64,000 nt of DNA, taken from NCBI GenBank assembly GCA_016218715.1, contig JACRDG010000117.1, forward strand, positions 1-64,000, read 5' to 3'. This document shows positions 1-8,467 of the stretch, one piece after another; position 1 is the first letter of the stretch; each line of letters starts with the position of its first letter. A model generated the notes under the pieces. The model saw nothing but the letters and a program-made list of their open reading frames with translations. It ran no database searches and was not told where the DNA came from. Origin of the DNA: Desulfomonile tiedjei. GTDB lineage: Bacteria; Desulfobacterota; Desulfomonilia; Desulfomonilales; Desulfomonilaceae. A program made the position numbers and the translations under genes.

Positions 1-2
1 CG

Positions 3-575
3 GGCCGGTTCGGAACGGTAATACTATTTGTGGTCTTCCTGAGTTGCTTCATGTTCCTCGCGTGGCACAAGCCTCACGGCACGGAACTGTGGGCTGTCGT
101 CACGGGCCTCGTCCTCGCCGGAGGGTTCGTTCTGGCTCGTACGAGGTCACCCGAGATAAAGGCGCTGGCAGAAAGCGACAGCCACATGGACATGATTCTC
201 GCCCTGGCCGAATCTTCGGAGAGAGACGTCCATGTTATCTTTCGGAGGCCCAGAGAGGGTGGACTGGATCCGGTAAAGCGCAACGAAGTGTACGTCAGCT
301 TCTACACACCGCGGCAGGGTTCCATCCCGAAGTTGGCTCAGAATCATTTCCGATTTCCATCCACCGGCAGAAGCCTGTACCAGGAAATCATCGCATTGCT
401 CCAGGTAGTCGATTATGAGCTTGCCGACAGGAAGGTGGTCGTTCACTTCGGTTGGCCCATGTCGTCTTGGCTGGATCGCCTGGCCATCGGCGTGATGGTT
501 TTCAACGTCATCCGCCTCCCGAAAAAGTTTCCGCGGTTCGATTTTCACATAGACTATCGGGGGCACGCGGCATAG
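3..575 (+). CDS. partial hypothetical membrane protein (C-terminal part)
   Basis: The reading frame is open to the left edge, so the true start is outside the window; an internal GTG lies at position 30. What is visible begins with two hydrophobic segments separated by a short HKPHGTE loop, probably a membrane hairpin, followed by about 120 soluble residues with alternating strands and helices and a conserved-looking aromatic end. No family is recognised. It ends 22 bases before the P1 peptidase gene on the same strand, so the two may be co-transcribed. Role unknown; I am sure it is coding (long frame, GC-rich third positions) but not of its function. Confidence 0.55.
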   Translation, partial: GRFGTVILFVVFLSCFMFLAWHKPHGTELWAVVTGLVLAGGFVLARTRSPEIKALAESDSHMDMILALAESSERDVHVIFRRPREGGLDPVKRNEVYVSFYTPRQGSIPKLAQNHFRFPSTGRSLYQEIIALLQVVDYELADRKVVVHFGWPMSSWLDRLAIGVMVFNVIRLPKKFPRFDFHIDYRGHAA

Positions 576-597
576 CATCGGAGGCCCGGAGAATCTC

Positions 598-1602
598 ATG
601 CAATCGACAAACACTGGTTTGCACGACGACATCACCGACGTTCCGGGAACTCTGGTCGGGCACTGCGACAACGCAGAAGCCTTGACGGGGGTTACCGTCA
701 TACTCCCGCCTGCGGATGGCGCGCCCGCGGGGGTGTACGTCGGGGGTGCTGCTCCTTCAACACGGCAGATGGATTCGCTTCGACCACGTCATGTCGTTGA
801 CCGGGTCCACGGGATCTGCCTGTGCGGCGGGAGTGCCTTCGGATTGGATGCAGCTGGCGGCGTACTCGCTTGCCTGGAAGAGAAAGGTGTGGGTTTCCGC
901 GTCGTGGGGAGGACGATCCCCATTGTTCCCGCTGCAGCGATTTTCGACCTGAATCTGGGTGACGGTTCGATCCGCCCGGATGCAGACATGGGCCGGTGCG
1001 CATGCGAGCGGGCAGGCTGTGGGCCTATCGCTCAAGGCAGTGTAGGCGCCGGCACAGGAGCCAGTGTCGGCAAACTGTTCGGCATCGCCCATGGCATGAA
1101 AGGCGGATTGGGTTCGGCTTCGGAAGTCTCTGGAGACTTGGTCGTCGGGGCGCTGGTGGTGGTCAATGCGTACGGTGACGTTACCGATCTCGACGGCACT
1201 ATTGTGTCCGGTGCAAGAATGCGTCCCGATTCGCTGGAGTTCGCTGACGCAGCGCGCCTCCTCCGGGATGGTGCTGCCGTCAGTAGGCGGCTGCCGGTGG
1301 AAAACACCACGCTGGCGATCGTGGCGGTGAACGCGAAGCTGGACAAGATCGGAGCCTCCCGGATTGCGGCTCAGGCGACCACCGGACTCGCTCGCGTGAT
1401 AACGCCCTTCCATACGCATATCGACGGCGATCTGACCATTGTGATGGGAACCGGCGAGCTGGAAGTGGACCCCAACCGAATCGGACTCCTGGCAACTCAG
1501 GCGCTCCAGCGAGCCGTGGTCCGCGGCGTCAAGAAAGCCGACGGATTTGGAGCTATCCCTGCATGGAGTGACTTAGCCGCAGCACCGCACAAGCCATCAT
1601 GA
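598..1602 (+). CDS. P1 (S58/DmpA-type) family peptidase, L-aminopeptidase/D-esterase-like
   Basis: A 334-residue member of the DmpA/NylC superfamily (MEROPS P1, formerly S58), N-terminal nucleophile hydrolases that split themselves into alpha and beta chains and act as aminopeptidases, esterases or amidases. Family landmarks are present: the glycine-rich GICLCGGSAFGLDAAGG block near residue 72, GAGTGASVGK at 150-159, the putative autocleavage site Asn236-Thr237 in VENTTLAIVAVNA, and HTHIDGD at 272-278 before the C-terminal strand. By analogy with NylC, Thr237 would be the nucleophile. Length fits the family. There is no signal peptide, so it is probably cytoplasmic. Substrate cannot be told from sequence. 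The ATG at 598 is the first in frame. Confidence 0.85.
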   Translation: MQSTNTGLHDDITDVPGTLVGHCDNAEALTGVTVILPPADGAPAGVYVGGAAPSTRQMDSLRPRHVVDRVHGICLCGGSAFGLDAAGGVLACLEEKGVGFRVVGRTIPIVPAAAIFDLNLGDGSIRPDADMGRCACERAGCGPIAQGSVGAGTGASVGKLFGIAHGMKGGLGSASEVSGDLVVGALVVVNAYGDVTDLDGTIVSGARMRPDSLEFADAARLLRDGAAVSRRLPVENTTLAIVAVNAKLDKIGASRIAAQATTGLARVITPFHTHIDGDLTIVMGTGELEVDPNRIGLLATQALQRAVVRGVKKADGFGAIPAWSDLAAAPHKPS

Positions 1603-1638
1603 GCCCCAGACACAGGACCTGTCCCGCGTTCAACTGTC

Positions 1639-1668
1639 TTGACACGCGCGTCGGCCCCATACTATAAA
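1639..1668 (+). promoter_or_regulatory. sigma70-type promoter for the response regulator gene
   Basis: TTGACA at 1639-1644 and TATAAA at 1663-1668 are separated by 18 bases. The TTG of this -35 box could be misread as a start codon that would lengthen the downstream protein by 16 residues. The predicted transcript starts near 1675 and gives only a very short leader before the ATG at 1687. Confidence 0.6.
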
Positions 1669-1686
1669 AGAATTGGGGATGAAGCG

Positions 1687-2205
1687 ATGGAATTATCCGC
1701 CTTAAAAGGAAAGCAAATCCTGGCTGTCGATGATGAGCCGGACGTGCTGGAGATTCTCAAGGAAGAACTTCAGGATCACGGTGTCGTTCTGGACCGGGCA
1801 TCGACGTTCGACGTGGCGATGCAGAAGATGTCGTCGCTGACCTACGATCTGGTCATCCTGGACATCATGGGAGTGCAAGGCTTCGAGCTGCTGGAATTCG
1901 CCACGGTCAAGAAGGTCCCGGCTGTCATGCTGACTGCGCACGCTCTCAGCCCCGAGTCGCTCAAGAGATCCATCGAGCTGGGCGCTCGAGCATTCTTGCC
2001 GAAAGATCAGCTGGGGAAACTAGCTCCCTTTCTGGTAGATGTCCTCACGCTGAGCTATCAATCGGCCTGGAGAGCGGCCTTGACCCGCTTGAAGGGCTCG
2101 TTCGGGAGACGCTTCGGCCCTGAATGGACCAAGACAGAGCAAGAATTCTGGGAGAAGTTCGAGAAAGATCTGGAAGTGAACGAAGCCACGATCATTAGAT
2201 CTTGA
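1687..2205 (+). CDS. single-domain-type response regulator
   Basis: A 172-residue CheY-like receiver: acidic pocket VDDE at 14-17, phospho-acceptor Asp59 in LVILDIMG, MLTAH switch threonine near 83 and Lys106 in FLPKDQ. About 50 extra residues follow (helical, with an FGRRFGPEWTKTEQEFWEKFEKDL stretch in two parts) and there is no DNA-binding or enzymatic output domain, so it probably works through protein contacts. The start at 1687 is chosen because GGGGA lies 8 bases upstream and an apparent promoter overlaps the longer TTG-started frame. The histidine kinase gene begins 9 bases after the stop, so the two form a two-component pair; the kinase presumably phosphorylates this protein. Confidence 0.85.
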   Translation: MELSALKGKQILAVDDEPDVLEILKEELQDHGVVLDRASTFDVAMQKMSSLTYDLVILDIMGVQGFELLEFATVKKVPAVMLTAHALSPESLKRSIELGARAFLPKDQLGKLAPFLVDVLTLSYQSAWRAALTRLKGSFGRRFGPEWTKTEQEFWEKFEKDLEVNEATIIRS

Positions 2206-2214
2206 CATATAGTA

Positions 2215-2985
2215 ATGCTTGCCGATCTCGCTTCGGGGGTTCCCGTGGGCATAAAGAATATTCAGACCGCTCATCTCGTTCATGACCTAAAAAATCCGGT
2301 GAACATTATTGAAACAAGCGCACGCTCTCTGCTGGAGAAGCAATCGACCTACGGGCAATTGTCCCCCAAGCAAGAGAAGATCATTCACCGAATGCTACGA
2401 AACGTCCTGAAGATCAGGAATCTGACGAACTCCATGCTCGAGGTGGATCGAGCCGAACAGGGACTCATCGAATCCAAAGAGTGCAACCTTGCCGGGATTC
2501 TCAAGACAGCCCTGGTGGAAGTGTTCGACCTCGTCGATCCGCAGGTGTCGGATGTCCTCGAGGAGGCCACGGATTTCAAGAACCTGGTTAGCGTCCTCAA
2601 GCAGCACGGGATTCTCTTGGAAGCCGATGAAGCGCAGGTGAACCGGCGGATCCGTACCGACGAGACCAAGCTCTGTCTCATCGTCATCAACTTGCTCTCC
2701 AACGCCTTCAAGTATAAAGAGAAGAACGTTTTCCTGCGCTGCACCGCCAACGCCGGGACCGTGAGTGTCTCGGTGAGGGACGATGGCCCCGGCATTCCGG
2801 AATGTTACCACAAGCAGATTTTTGATCAGTATTTCCAGTGCGACAAAGTGGAAGGCTTTCCCGTGAGAGGTCACGGGCTGGGGCTGGCCGGTGCGCTCTC
2901 GCTCGCCCAAGCCATGGGAGGAAGCCTCATCCTGTGCAAAACCCCTAGAGGCGCAGAATTCATCGTCGAAGTTCACTGCACGTAA
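2215..2985 (+). CDS. cytoplasmic sensor histidine kinase
   Basis: A 256-residue transmitter module without sensor or membrane segments: a HisKA box with His23 in LVHDLKNPVN, then an HATPase_c domain with N box (Asn163 in LLSNAFKYK), G1 box DDGPGIP at 189-195 and G2 box GHGLGL at 219-224. Nearly the whole protein is catalytic core, so the signal must come from a partner, perhaps the preceding response regulator or another receptor. The first ATG (2215) has no clear ribosome binding site; a GTG at 2245 would keep all catalytic boxes. It is translated directly after the regulator gene, suggesting coupled expression. Confidence 0.85.
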   Translation: MLADLASGVPVGIKNIQTAHLVHDLKNPVNIIETSARSLLEKQSTYGQLSPKQEKIIHRMLRNVLKIRNLTNSMLEVDRAEQGLIESKECNLAGILKTALVEVFDLVDPQVSDVLEEATDFKNLVSVLKQHGILLEADEAQVNRRIRTDETKLCLIVINLLSNAFKYKEKNVFLRCTANAGTVSVSVRDDGPGIPECYHKQIFDQYFQCDKVEGFPVRGHGLGLAGALSLAQAMGGSLILCKTPRGAEFIVEVHCT

Positions 2986-3032
2986 CATAAGTCCGACTCC
3001 GCGCACCGCCGCAAAGAGGACCTCGGCCCTCC

Positions 3033-4331
3033 TCACGCCCCTTCGCCCATTGGGCCGGAATCGTAAAGGCTCGGATATAGTTTCTTGAGGCAGTCGGGGC
3101 AGATACTGTGAGTAAACTCCGCCTCGGAGTGCTCGCATACGTACACTTCAACCTGAGTCCAGTAGCCGTGGTCGTCTCGTATCTTCTTGCACGATGCGCA
3201 AATGGGCAGGAGCCCTTTCAAGGTCCGCACCTGTGCGAGAGCGTCCTTGAGTTCCTTGACGAGCTTCGCCAATTCCCTCTCCGCTTTCTGTCGTTCGGCC
3301 ACTTCGAGCTGCAGTTTCTCGTTGGCCATGAGCAGTTCCGCGGTGCGCTCGGTTACCCTCTCTTCGAGCTTATCGCGAGCCGTCCGGAGCATTTCTTCGG
3401 ATTCTTTCCGGTCGGTGATGTCTTTTCGCATGACCCACAGCCCGCTCAGCATCTCGTCCTTCATGTTCCCGACCAAAGTCGTCTCGAAATAGCGGGTCGC
3501 GCCGCCCAGGCCTCTGTCTCTCGTCTCGACGGAGCGGGGCCGGCAGTGATTCTTGATCCACGTCCGGTAGAGCAACTCGTGAGATCGCTCGAGAGGAAGC
3601 ATCTCGCCTAACAACACGTCTTTCAGAAGGTCGAGGGAGGCAAATCCGTAGATCTTGGCGAATTCAGGGTTCCCACCGACCAGTCTTGCTTCTGAGAGCG
3701 AGCCGAGGATCTCTTCGATCGGCCTTGTCAGGAAGATCGGGTGTTCGAGCCTGAATTCGGCTATTCCGATCGGGAATATCTGCACGAGCCGGTGGTATTT
3801 CTCGTTGGCATGGAGGCGCTTCTTCTCGGCCGTAAAATCCTCGAAAATGGCCAGCACGAGTCGCTCTTTCCGAAACCTGATGGACCGGAAATGAATGCGG
3901 CACCATCTCATCCTGCCGTGGAGTTGCACGAGTCCGTCGATCGCCTCCGTCTTCCGCAGGGTGAAGACCCTTGCCAGGGCCATATCAGCTCGCTCGCCCT
4001 CGGGCTCGCCGGGAAACAGAGAAGCGAAGGGCGCGCCGAGCTGCGGCGAGGTTCCGACATCGGTGCGGCTGCTGAACTGATTGGAAAAAACGATCCGGTG
4101 AGCAGCGTCGACCAGGAAGGTGGGTACAGGTAATGCGGACAGCAACTTGCCGAATGAGACGTCCTTCATCTGGCGGAGATCGAAACTGCCGGATACCGTG
4201 ACGTCTTTGGAGAAGAGGCTCTCCACGTCAATGCTCTCCGTCGGGTTCTCGGAGAGTCGAAGGTAATCGGGCTCGCCGGCACACTCATCGCGGCGTTTGT
4301 GGCTGTCTCGATCCTTCTCGTCTTGTGGCAT
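3033..4331 (-). CDS. tandem PAS-domain sensor protein with C-terminal paired CxxC module, no kinase domain
   Basis: 432 residues. Two PAS domains (about 62-172 and 178-310, each ending in the typical DFTAEK/DITDRK linker) are followed by a long coiled coil (about 310-373, ERVTERTAEL type) and a short C-terminal module LLPICASCKKIRDDHGYW plus ICPDCLKKLY. The four cysteines (378, 381, 411, 414) form two CxxC pairs that could bind a metal. This tail ends many PAS proteins of Desulfobacterota and related groups. No HisKA, HATPase, GGDEF or HAMP region is seen, so it is probably a cytosolic sensor acting by protein contact. The start at 4331 is chosen for its GGAG nine bases upstream; the frame is open a further 31 codons. 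It is convergent with the kinase gene at 2215. Confidence 0.75.
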   Translation of the reverse strand: MPQDEKDRDSHKRRDECAGEPDYLRLSENPTESIDVESLFSKDVTVSGSFDLRQMKDVSFGKLLSALPVPTFLVDAAHRIVFSNQFSSRTDVGTSPQLGAPFASLFPGEPEGERADMALARVFTLRKTEAIDGLVQLHGRMRWCRIHFRSIRFRKERLVLAIFEDFTAEKKRLHANEKYHRLVQIFPIGIAEFRLEHPIFLTRPIEEILGSLSEARLVGGNPEFAKIYGFASLDLLKDVLLGEMLPLERSHELLYRTWIKNHCRPRSVETRDRGLGGATRYFETTLVGNMKDEMLSGLWVMRKDITDRKESEEMLRTARDKLEERVTERTAELLMANEKLQLEVAERQKAERELAKLVKELKDALAQVRTLKGLLPICASCKKIRDDHGYWTQVEVYVCEHSEAEFTHSICPDCLKKLYPSLYDSGPMGEGA

Positions 4332-4834
4332 CGATGGGGTCTCCTTGTGAAACCCTGCACTCATCGCACAACGTGCGTCCCTGACACCAGGAGTTGCTTC
4401 GGTCGCGAATGAGGAGCAGACCATACAAAACTACCGGAACACGACGGCGTGTCCCGCCCGAAACCCCTACATCTGAGATGGCTTGAATAGTACGCTGAAG
4501 GTCTGTTCGCGGAAACCGGACGTGCCCAGGCCACACCTGCGACCGGTCCTGGCCTAACCAACGGTCGGCCGAAGTCTTTGCCGACCCTGTCGCCGGATGT
4601 TCCGCTGTGTTAATCCCCTCCCGTCTCGAACCGGTCGGAAGTTGCCCCGCATCACGCTCGTCTGACCTCGGGACAATCAGAAAGCTGAAAAAAAGGAAAG
4701 GAGACTGAGACCCCGTACATACCTATCCCAAATCGTGCACGACTATACAAATCGTCCTCTCCCGGGTCAAGGGAAAAGTATCCGTCGGACACGGACTTGA
4801 AAAAGGGGAAAGGCTGCAATAGTATCGACAGGCA
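4332..4834. other. intergenic region between divergent genes
   Basis: About 500 bases without a supported gene. At its right end TTGAAA (4797-4802) and TAGTAT (4820-4825) with 17 bases between them resemble a sigma70 promoter reading right, but the predicted transcript start falls almost on the GTG used for the next gene. Nothing else is recognised. Confidence 0.4.
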
Positions 4835-7234
4835 GTGAACGGAATTCATAAGGATGAGGTGGAATTGAGAGGCCTCTCGAACGGACAGGCGAACGGTGGG
4901 CACCCGCCGATCGTTTCGGGACCGAAGCACGCGCTTCCGTGGATGGAGACGGTTTGCTGGTTGATCTTTTGCCTGGTGTCGCTGCACCTCGCATTCGTTC
5001 GACCGTACGTTGTGCTCCTCCCCGGAGAGAGAACCAACGTTTTCTCAGGAATACTCTGTATCTTCGCTCTGTTGACTGCCCTTCTCCTCGCATTCAGGCG
5101 ACCGGTACGTGGTACAGCAGGCGAGCTTCTGGTCACTCTGGGACTGATCTTTCTCGCTGTGACAAGTGGCCTGCTCAGCCTCACCCCCTTCAGTTCGTCT
5201 CTGCGAGTCCTTGTTCTTATAGGCTCCGGCGTGGGCGGTTTCTGGTGTGCCCGGATCCTGCTCAACTCGCCCTCTCGCCAGAAGGCGTTCGCATGGTTGT
5301 GTGCAGGGTGCCTGGCCGGGATCATCGTGGCGAGTCTGCGCCTGTACCCCGAGACGGGAAAGGTCAACTACTTACTCTATTCCCGGTCACATCCTCTCAT
5401 TCAGATGTTGCTTCTCTTTGCGGCCGGACCGCTGGCTCTAATGAGCTGGCGGAAACCGTATCTCGCCGTGGTCGGAATCATGCTCCTGATTGGGACGTAC
5501 GTGACGCTTTACCTGACCGGGATCGACGATACCCGATCCGCGGTCCTGATACCGATGGCAGTGCTGGCGGTCCCGGCTCTCTTTGGGTCCTATCGCTCGG
5601 GTGCGGTACCGGTAGGGCTGGTTCTGTTGTTTGTGCTGTCCGCGGCTGCAGCGTACTATGCCTCGCATTTGTCTCATCGAGGGCTGTTGCAGTACCAGGA
5701 ATATCGCCTGGAGAGCTATCCTTTTTCATGGCACATCGCGAAACAGCATCCGGTGCTCGGCATTGGTCTGAGGTCTCCTCGGGATGAGTTTCTCGAGGGT
5801 TATCGCGTCAAGCTTCCTGCGTACGGGAGAGACACATTTGAACGGGAGGTCAAATACCTCGTTACCTCGGAAAACGTTTTCCTGACCTTCATGTCCGGTC
5901 TGGGCTTGCCGTTCCTCATCCTGTATGCTCTGGCGCTCGTGGTTTTGCTCGCCAGGCTTTTTCGGCTGCTTGCCAAGCCGCCGCCGTACATGGTCTTTCA
6001 CCCGTTGGTGTTGCTGGTCCCGCTCACAGGGAGCATCTTGCACCTGTTCACTACGGACGCCCTCCTGTATCCGCAAGTCAACTGGTTCTTTCACGTTCTG
6101 CTGGGACTCATCCCCTCGCCTCCTGTGCCCGCCGGCGAACGCCAGTTCAGCGCCACAACCGTCTGTATGCGTCTTGCTGCCGCTACCGCGGCCGTAGCGC
6201 TCGGAATTGTCGCGGGCACTCACCAGGCCTTTGCTCCCGCAAATATCCCGGGGATCTCGTTTGTCGCGGGCAAGCGAGCGGCAGCGACCCCGTCCGCTGA
6301 GTCCGGAGATCGGGCGGCAACATCGACCGAGCCGGGCCACGGAAAGAGCACGGAGGCAGCGCCACTGGGAAGCCTGGTGGTCAACCTCGAAGGGTACCGC
6401 GGCGCTCCGGAAAAGTGGGCCGTGATGCTCCTTGTGGATAATTCGCCAACCATGGCAGCACAGGATAATCAGGGCGCTCCAAGCCGCCTTCGCGTTGCCT
6501 GCGATTTCGTCTCAGGGTTTGCCGCCATCGTCCCTCACACCTCTAAGATGGCCATACGGGCATTTTCGGCTGAGGTTTCCGGGAGAAAGGACGGCAAGGA
6601 AGTGCCGTTACGCGTGAGCAGGCTGCTCCGATCCTGGACAGATGGACCTGTGAACGGCCTCCAGGACCTTTTCGACACGACGGAAGGAATGCAGGGTCGG
6701 AACCATCTCATTGCCGCTGCGCTCCATTCGTTGCGCCGAGATTTCGCGACTGCCCCGGACTATTCACCGAGGATTGTACTTCTTACGGACGGATCCGGAA
6801 CTGCTTCCGCGAATCCGCTTTTGGAGGCCAACGGGAAACTTCGGAAGGAGAGCAGAGTCAAGATCGACGTCGTGGCATTGGCGATGTCAGACTCCGCGAG
6901 AAGAGCGGAGTTCCGAAAATTGGTCGGCGGTACCGGCGGTATGTACCTTGCCATAGAGCGGTCCCAAGACATCGATGCGGCCCTGGCAACCTACAAGCGG
7001 CTGTTCCAAGAAGTTCGCCCTGCACATATCGAAGTGCAGGGAGCCGGCACGAGGTACAAGACGCTTCCGGGAAAGGAACTCAAGCTCACTTCCGGTGAAT
7101 ACCGCATCGTTCTGCCGCACATGGAGGGATTGTCTCACGACAAAGCGGCGGTCCTCCCACCGGTACCGATTCGTGCTGGGGAGACGAGGACCGTGACCAT
7201 CCGAGTGAACCGAGACGGGGTCACTCAGGATTGA
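4835..7234 (+). CDS. O-antigen-ligase-like polytopic membrane protein fused to a von Willebrand factor A domain
   Basis: 799 residues. Residues about 37-465 contain roughly 10-12 membrane segments with features of the Wzy/WaaL O-antigen ligase family (PF04932): a periplasmic-loop-like region, HPVLGIGLRSPRDEF at 305-319 and SENVFLTFMSGLGLP at 345-359, resembling the family's PLxGxG and HNxxL blocks. After a low-complexity linker (480-510) comes a VWA domain (about 525-715) with a metal-site motif DNSPT at 535-539 and LLTDGSG at 649-655; a short beta-rich tail follows. The ligase family moves glycans or related polymers across periplasmic substrates; what a VWA domain adds is unknown. GTG at 4835 has only a weak ribosome site, and ATG at codon 37 is an alternative start. 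Confidence 0.7.
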   Translation: MNGIHKDEVELRGLSNGQANGGHPPIVSGPKHALPWMETVCWLIFCLVSLHLAFVRPYVVLLPGERTNVFSGILCIFALLTALLLAFRRPVRGTAGELLVTLGLIFLAVTSGLLSLTPFSSSLRVLVLIGSGVGGFWCARILLNSPSRQKAFAWLCAGCLAGIIVASLRLYPETGKVNYLLYSRSHPLIQMLLLFAAGPLALMSWRKPYLAVVGIMLLIGTYVTLYLTGIDDTRSAVLIPMAVLAVPALFGSYRSGAVPVGLVLLFVLSAAAAYYASHLSHRGLLQYQEYRLESYPFSWHIAKQHPVLGIGLRSPRDEFLEGYRVKLPAYGRDTFEREVKYLVTSENVFLTFMSGLGLPFLILYALALVVLLARLFRLLAKPPPYMVFHPLVLLVPLTGSILHLFTTDALLYPQVNWFFHVLLGLIPSPPVPAGERQFSATTVCMRLAAATAAVALGIVAGTHQAFAPANIPGISFVAGKRAAATPSAESGDRAATSTEPGHGKSTEAAPLGSLVVNLEGYRGAPEKWAVMLLVDNSPTMAAQDNQGAPSRLRVACDFVSGFAAIVPHTSKMAIRAFSAEVSGRKDGKEVPLRVSRLLRSWTDGPVNGLQDLFDTTEGMQGRNHLIAAALHSLRRDFATAPDYSPRIVLLTDGSGTASANPLLEANGKLRKESRVKIDVVALAMSDSARRAEFRKLVGGTGGMYLAIERSQDIDAALATYKRLFQEVRPAHIEVQGAGTRYKTLPGKELKLTSGEYRIVLPHMEGLSHDKAAVLPPVPIRAGETRTVTIRVNRDGVTQD

Positions 7235-7696
7235 TCCCAAGGCGCAATACGGAGAATTTTGGGAGGGACTTCTTTACACAATGGACTATTGACTTAGCTC
7301 CGCAAAGGAAAAGCGCATTCCTCAGCTAAATGGGACCCGGGACCCAGTCGGCCAGCCTGAGCGACAGACCGGTGAACGGTAAGGGCAGGCCCCCGCGCCT
7401 GCCCGAATCTGTGTGACAAGGACTGCCCACGGGCGGACTGGGGGGGCCGCGCCGTACGTAGATCCAGGCAGAGTTCTTATCGCAGGGGTGGGGTTTATCT
7501 CCGTCCGCCAGGGCACTGCGATCCGAGCCGGGAGGGAATAAGCCCCTCTCCTACGTACATCCACCCACAGAGCCTGTATCGGATTTTCAACGTTGGAAGA
7601 AACGGAGCAAAGGACCTAATCCATTGCACAAAGAAGTTCCCCCCGGTATTACTTCTTTGAAAGCGAGCCGGTATGACAGGTTTTCTGGTGGCCGGT
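7235..7696. other. intergenic region with hairpin and repeat remnant
   Basis: About 460 bases between convergent genes. A perfect 7-bp stem GGGCAGG/CCTGCCC lies at 7383-7404. The last part (7635-7674) is one arm of the dispersed ATACCGA repeat described separately. No open frame here looks coding. Confidence 0.45.
7635..7674 (-). repeat. single arm of the dispersed ATACCGA-type 3'-end repeat
   Basis: Read on the minus strand it starts ATACCGGCTCGCTTTCAAAG and ends in a C/G run before AAC. It matches the arms at 8415, 18719, 20177 and 21971. It sits about 22 bases beyond the stop codon of the ankyrin gene. Confidence 0.55.
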
Positions 7697-8311
7697 TCAG
7701 AGCGGTGCGCTCTCTGGAGGGTCTCTGAATCGTTGGGTGCGCTCTTCCGCCTCTTTGAGCAGGTCAGCCACCGCTGCGTGCCCTTTGGAGGTCGCCAACG
7801 TGCAAGCTGTCCGGCCTTCACAGTCCTTGGCATTGATGTCGGCACCCCACTGGAGGAGTTCCTTGACCGCAGCCGCGTGACCTCCGGACGCTGCCAGCAT
7901 CAGGGCGGTCGCGCCGCTATGATCCGCGGTTTCTGTCTGGGGACTCTGGTCCAGTATGAGCTTGACCACCGACTTGTGGCCGCACTGCGCCGCTCTCATG
8001 AGGGCCGTCCACCCCAGCGCGTCCACAGCATCGACGTTGGCTCCGTATTTGAGGAGCAGGTCGGCCACTTCGACGTTCCCCTGACGGCTCGCCTTCATCA
8101 GCGCGGTGGCCCCGTATTCGTCACTCGCCTCCGTGTGCGCTCCATGTTCGAGGAGGAGCCGGACCACCTGCGCGAGCCCCAACGCCGCAGCCCACATCAA
8201 TGGGGACCAGCCCAGGGAGTCGCGGGCGTTGAGATCCGCCCCGACACTGATAAGCATTCTCAGCTTGGCCAGATCACCCGATTTCACAGCGGCTAGCACT
8301 GCTTCTTCCAT
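7697..8311 (-). CDS. ankyrin-repeat protein
   Basis: 204 residues built almost wholly of about six ankyrin repeats (recurring GATALMKAS, GWTALMRAAQCGH, GATALMLAASGGH and GRTACTLATSKGH turns followed by LLLKYGANVDA-type helices) with a short charged C-terminal tail. Ankyrin arrays are protein-binding scaffolds; neither partner nor process can be named. There is no signal peptide or membrane segment, so it should be cytoplasmic. It lies downstream of the POT transporter gene on the same strand (157 bases between them, carrying a repeat arm), so co-transcription is possible but not certain. Two other ankyrin proteins occur in this window (40276 and 62837), not obviously duplicates of this one. 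Confidence 0.85.
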   Translation of the reverse strand: MEEAVLAAVKSGDLAKLRMLISVGADLNARDSLGWSPLMWAAALGLAQVVRLLLEHGAHTEASDEYGATALMKASRQGNVEVADLLLKYGANVDAVDALGWTALMRAAQCGHKSVVKLILDQSPQTETADHSGATALMLAASGGHAAAVKELLQWGADINAKDCEGRTACTLATSKGHAAVADLLKEAEERTQRFRDPPESAPL

Positions 8312-8414
8312 GTCCCGGCATCTCCTGTTCGGTCTGCGTCAGGCAGAAAGAAAAGAGCAGGAATCGGCAAGGCGAGAATAGCAGATTGTAATACCCAGCC
8401 GCAATCCAAAGAAA

Positions 8415-8452
8415 GTTCTTCCCGGATTACTTCTTTGAAACCGAATCGGTAT
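8415..8452 (-). repeat. single arm of the dispersed ATACCGA-type 3'-end repeat
   Basis: On the minus strand it begins ATACCGATTCGGTTTCAAAG and runs through a GTAATCCGGGAAGAAC end. It lies 16 bases after the stop codon of the POT transporter gene and matches the other copies closely. Confidence 0.6.
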
Positions 8453-8467
8453 CCGGCGCTTCTTGCC

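Noticed and set aside
2395-3138. Minus-strand open frame of 247 codons
   Set aside because: Antisense to the histidine kinase at 2215, which shows all catalytic boxes.
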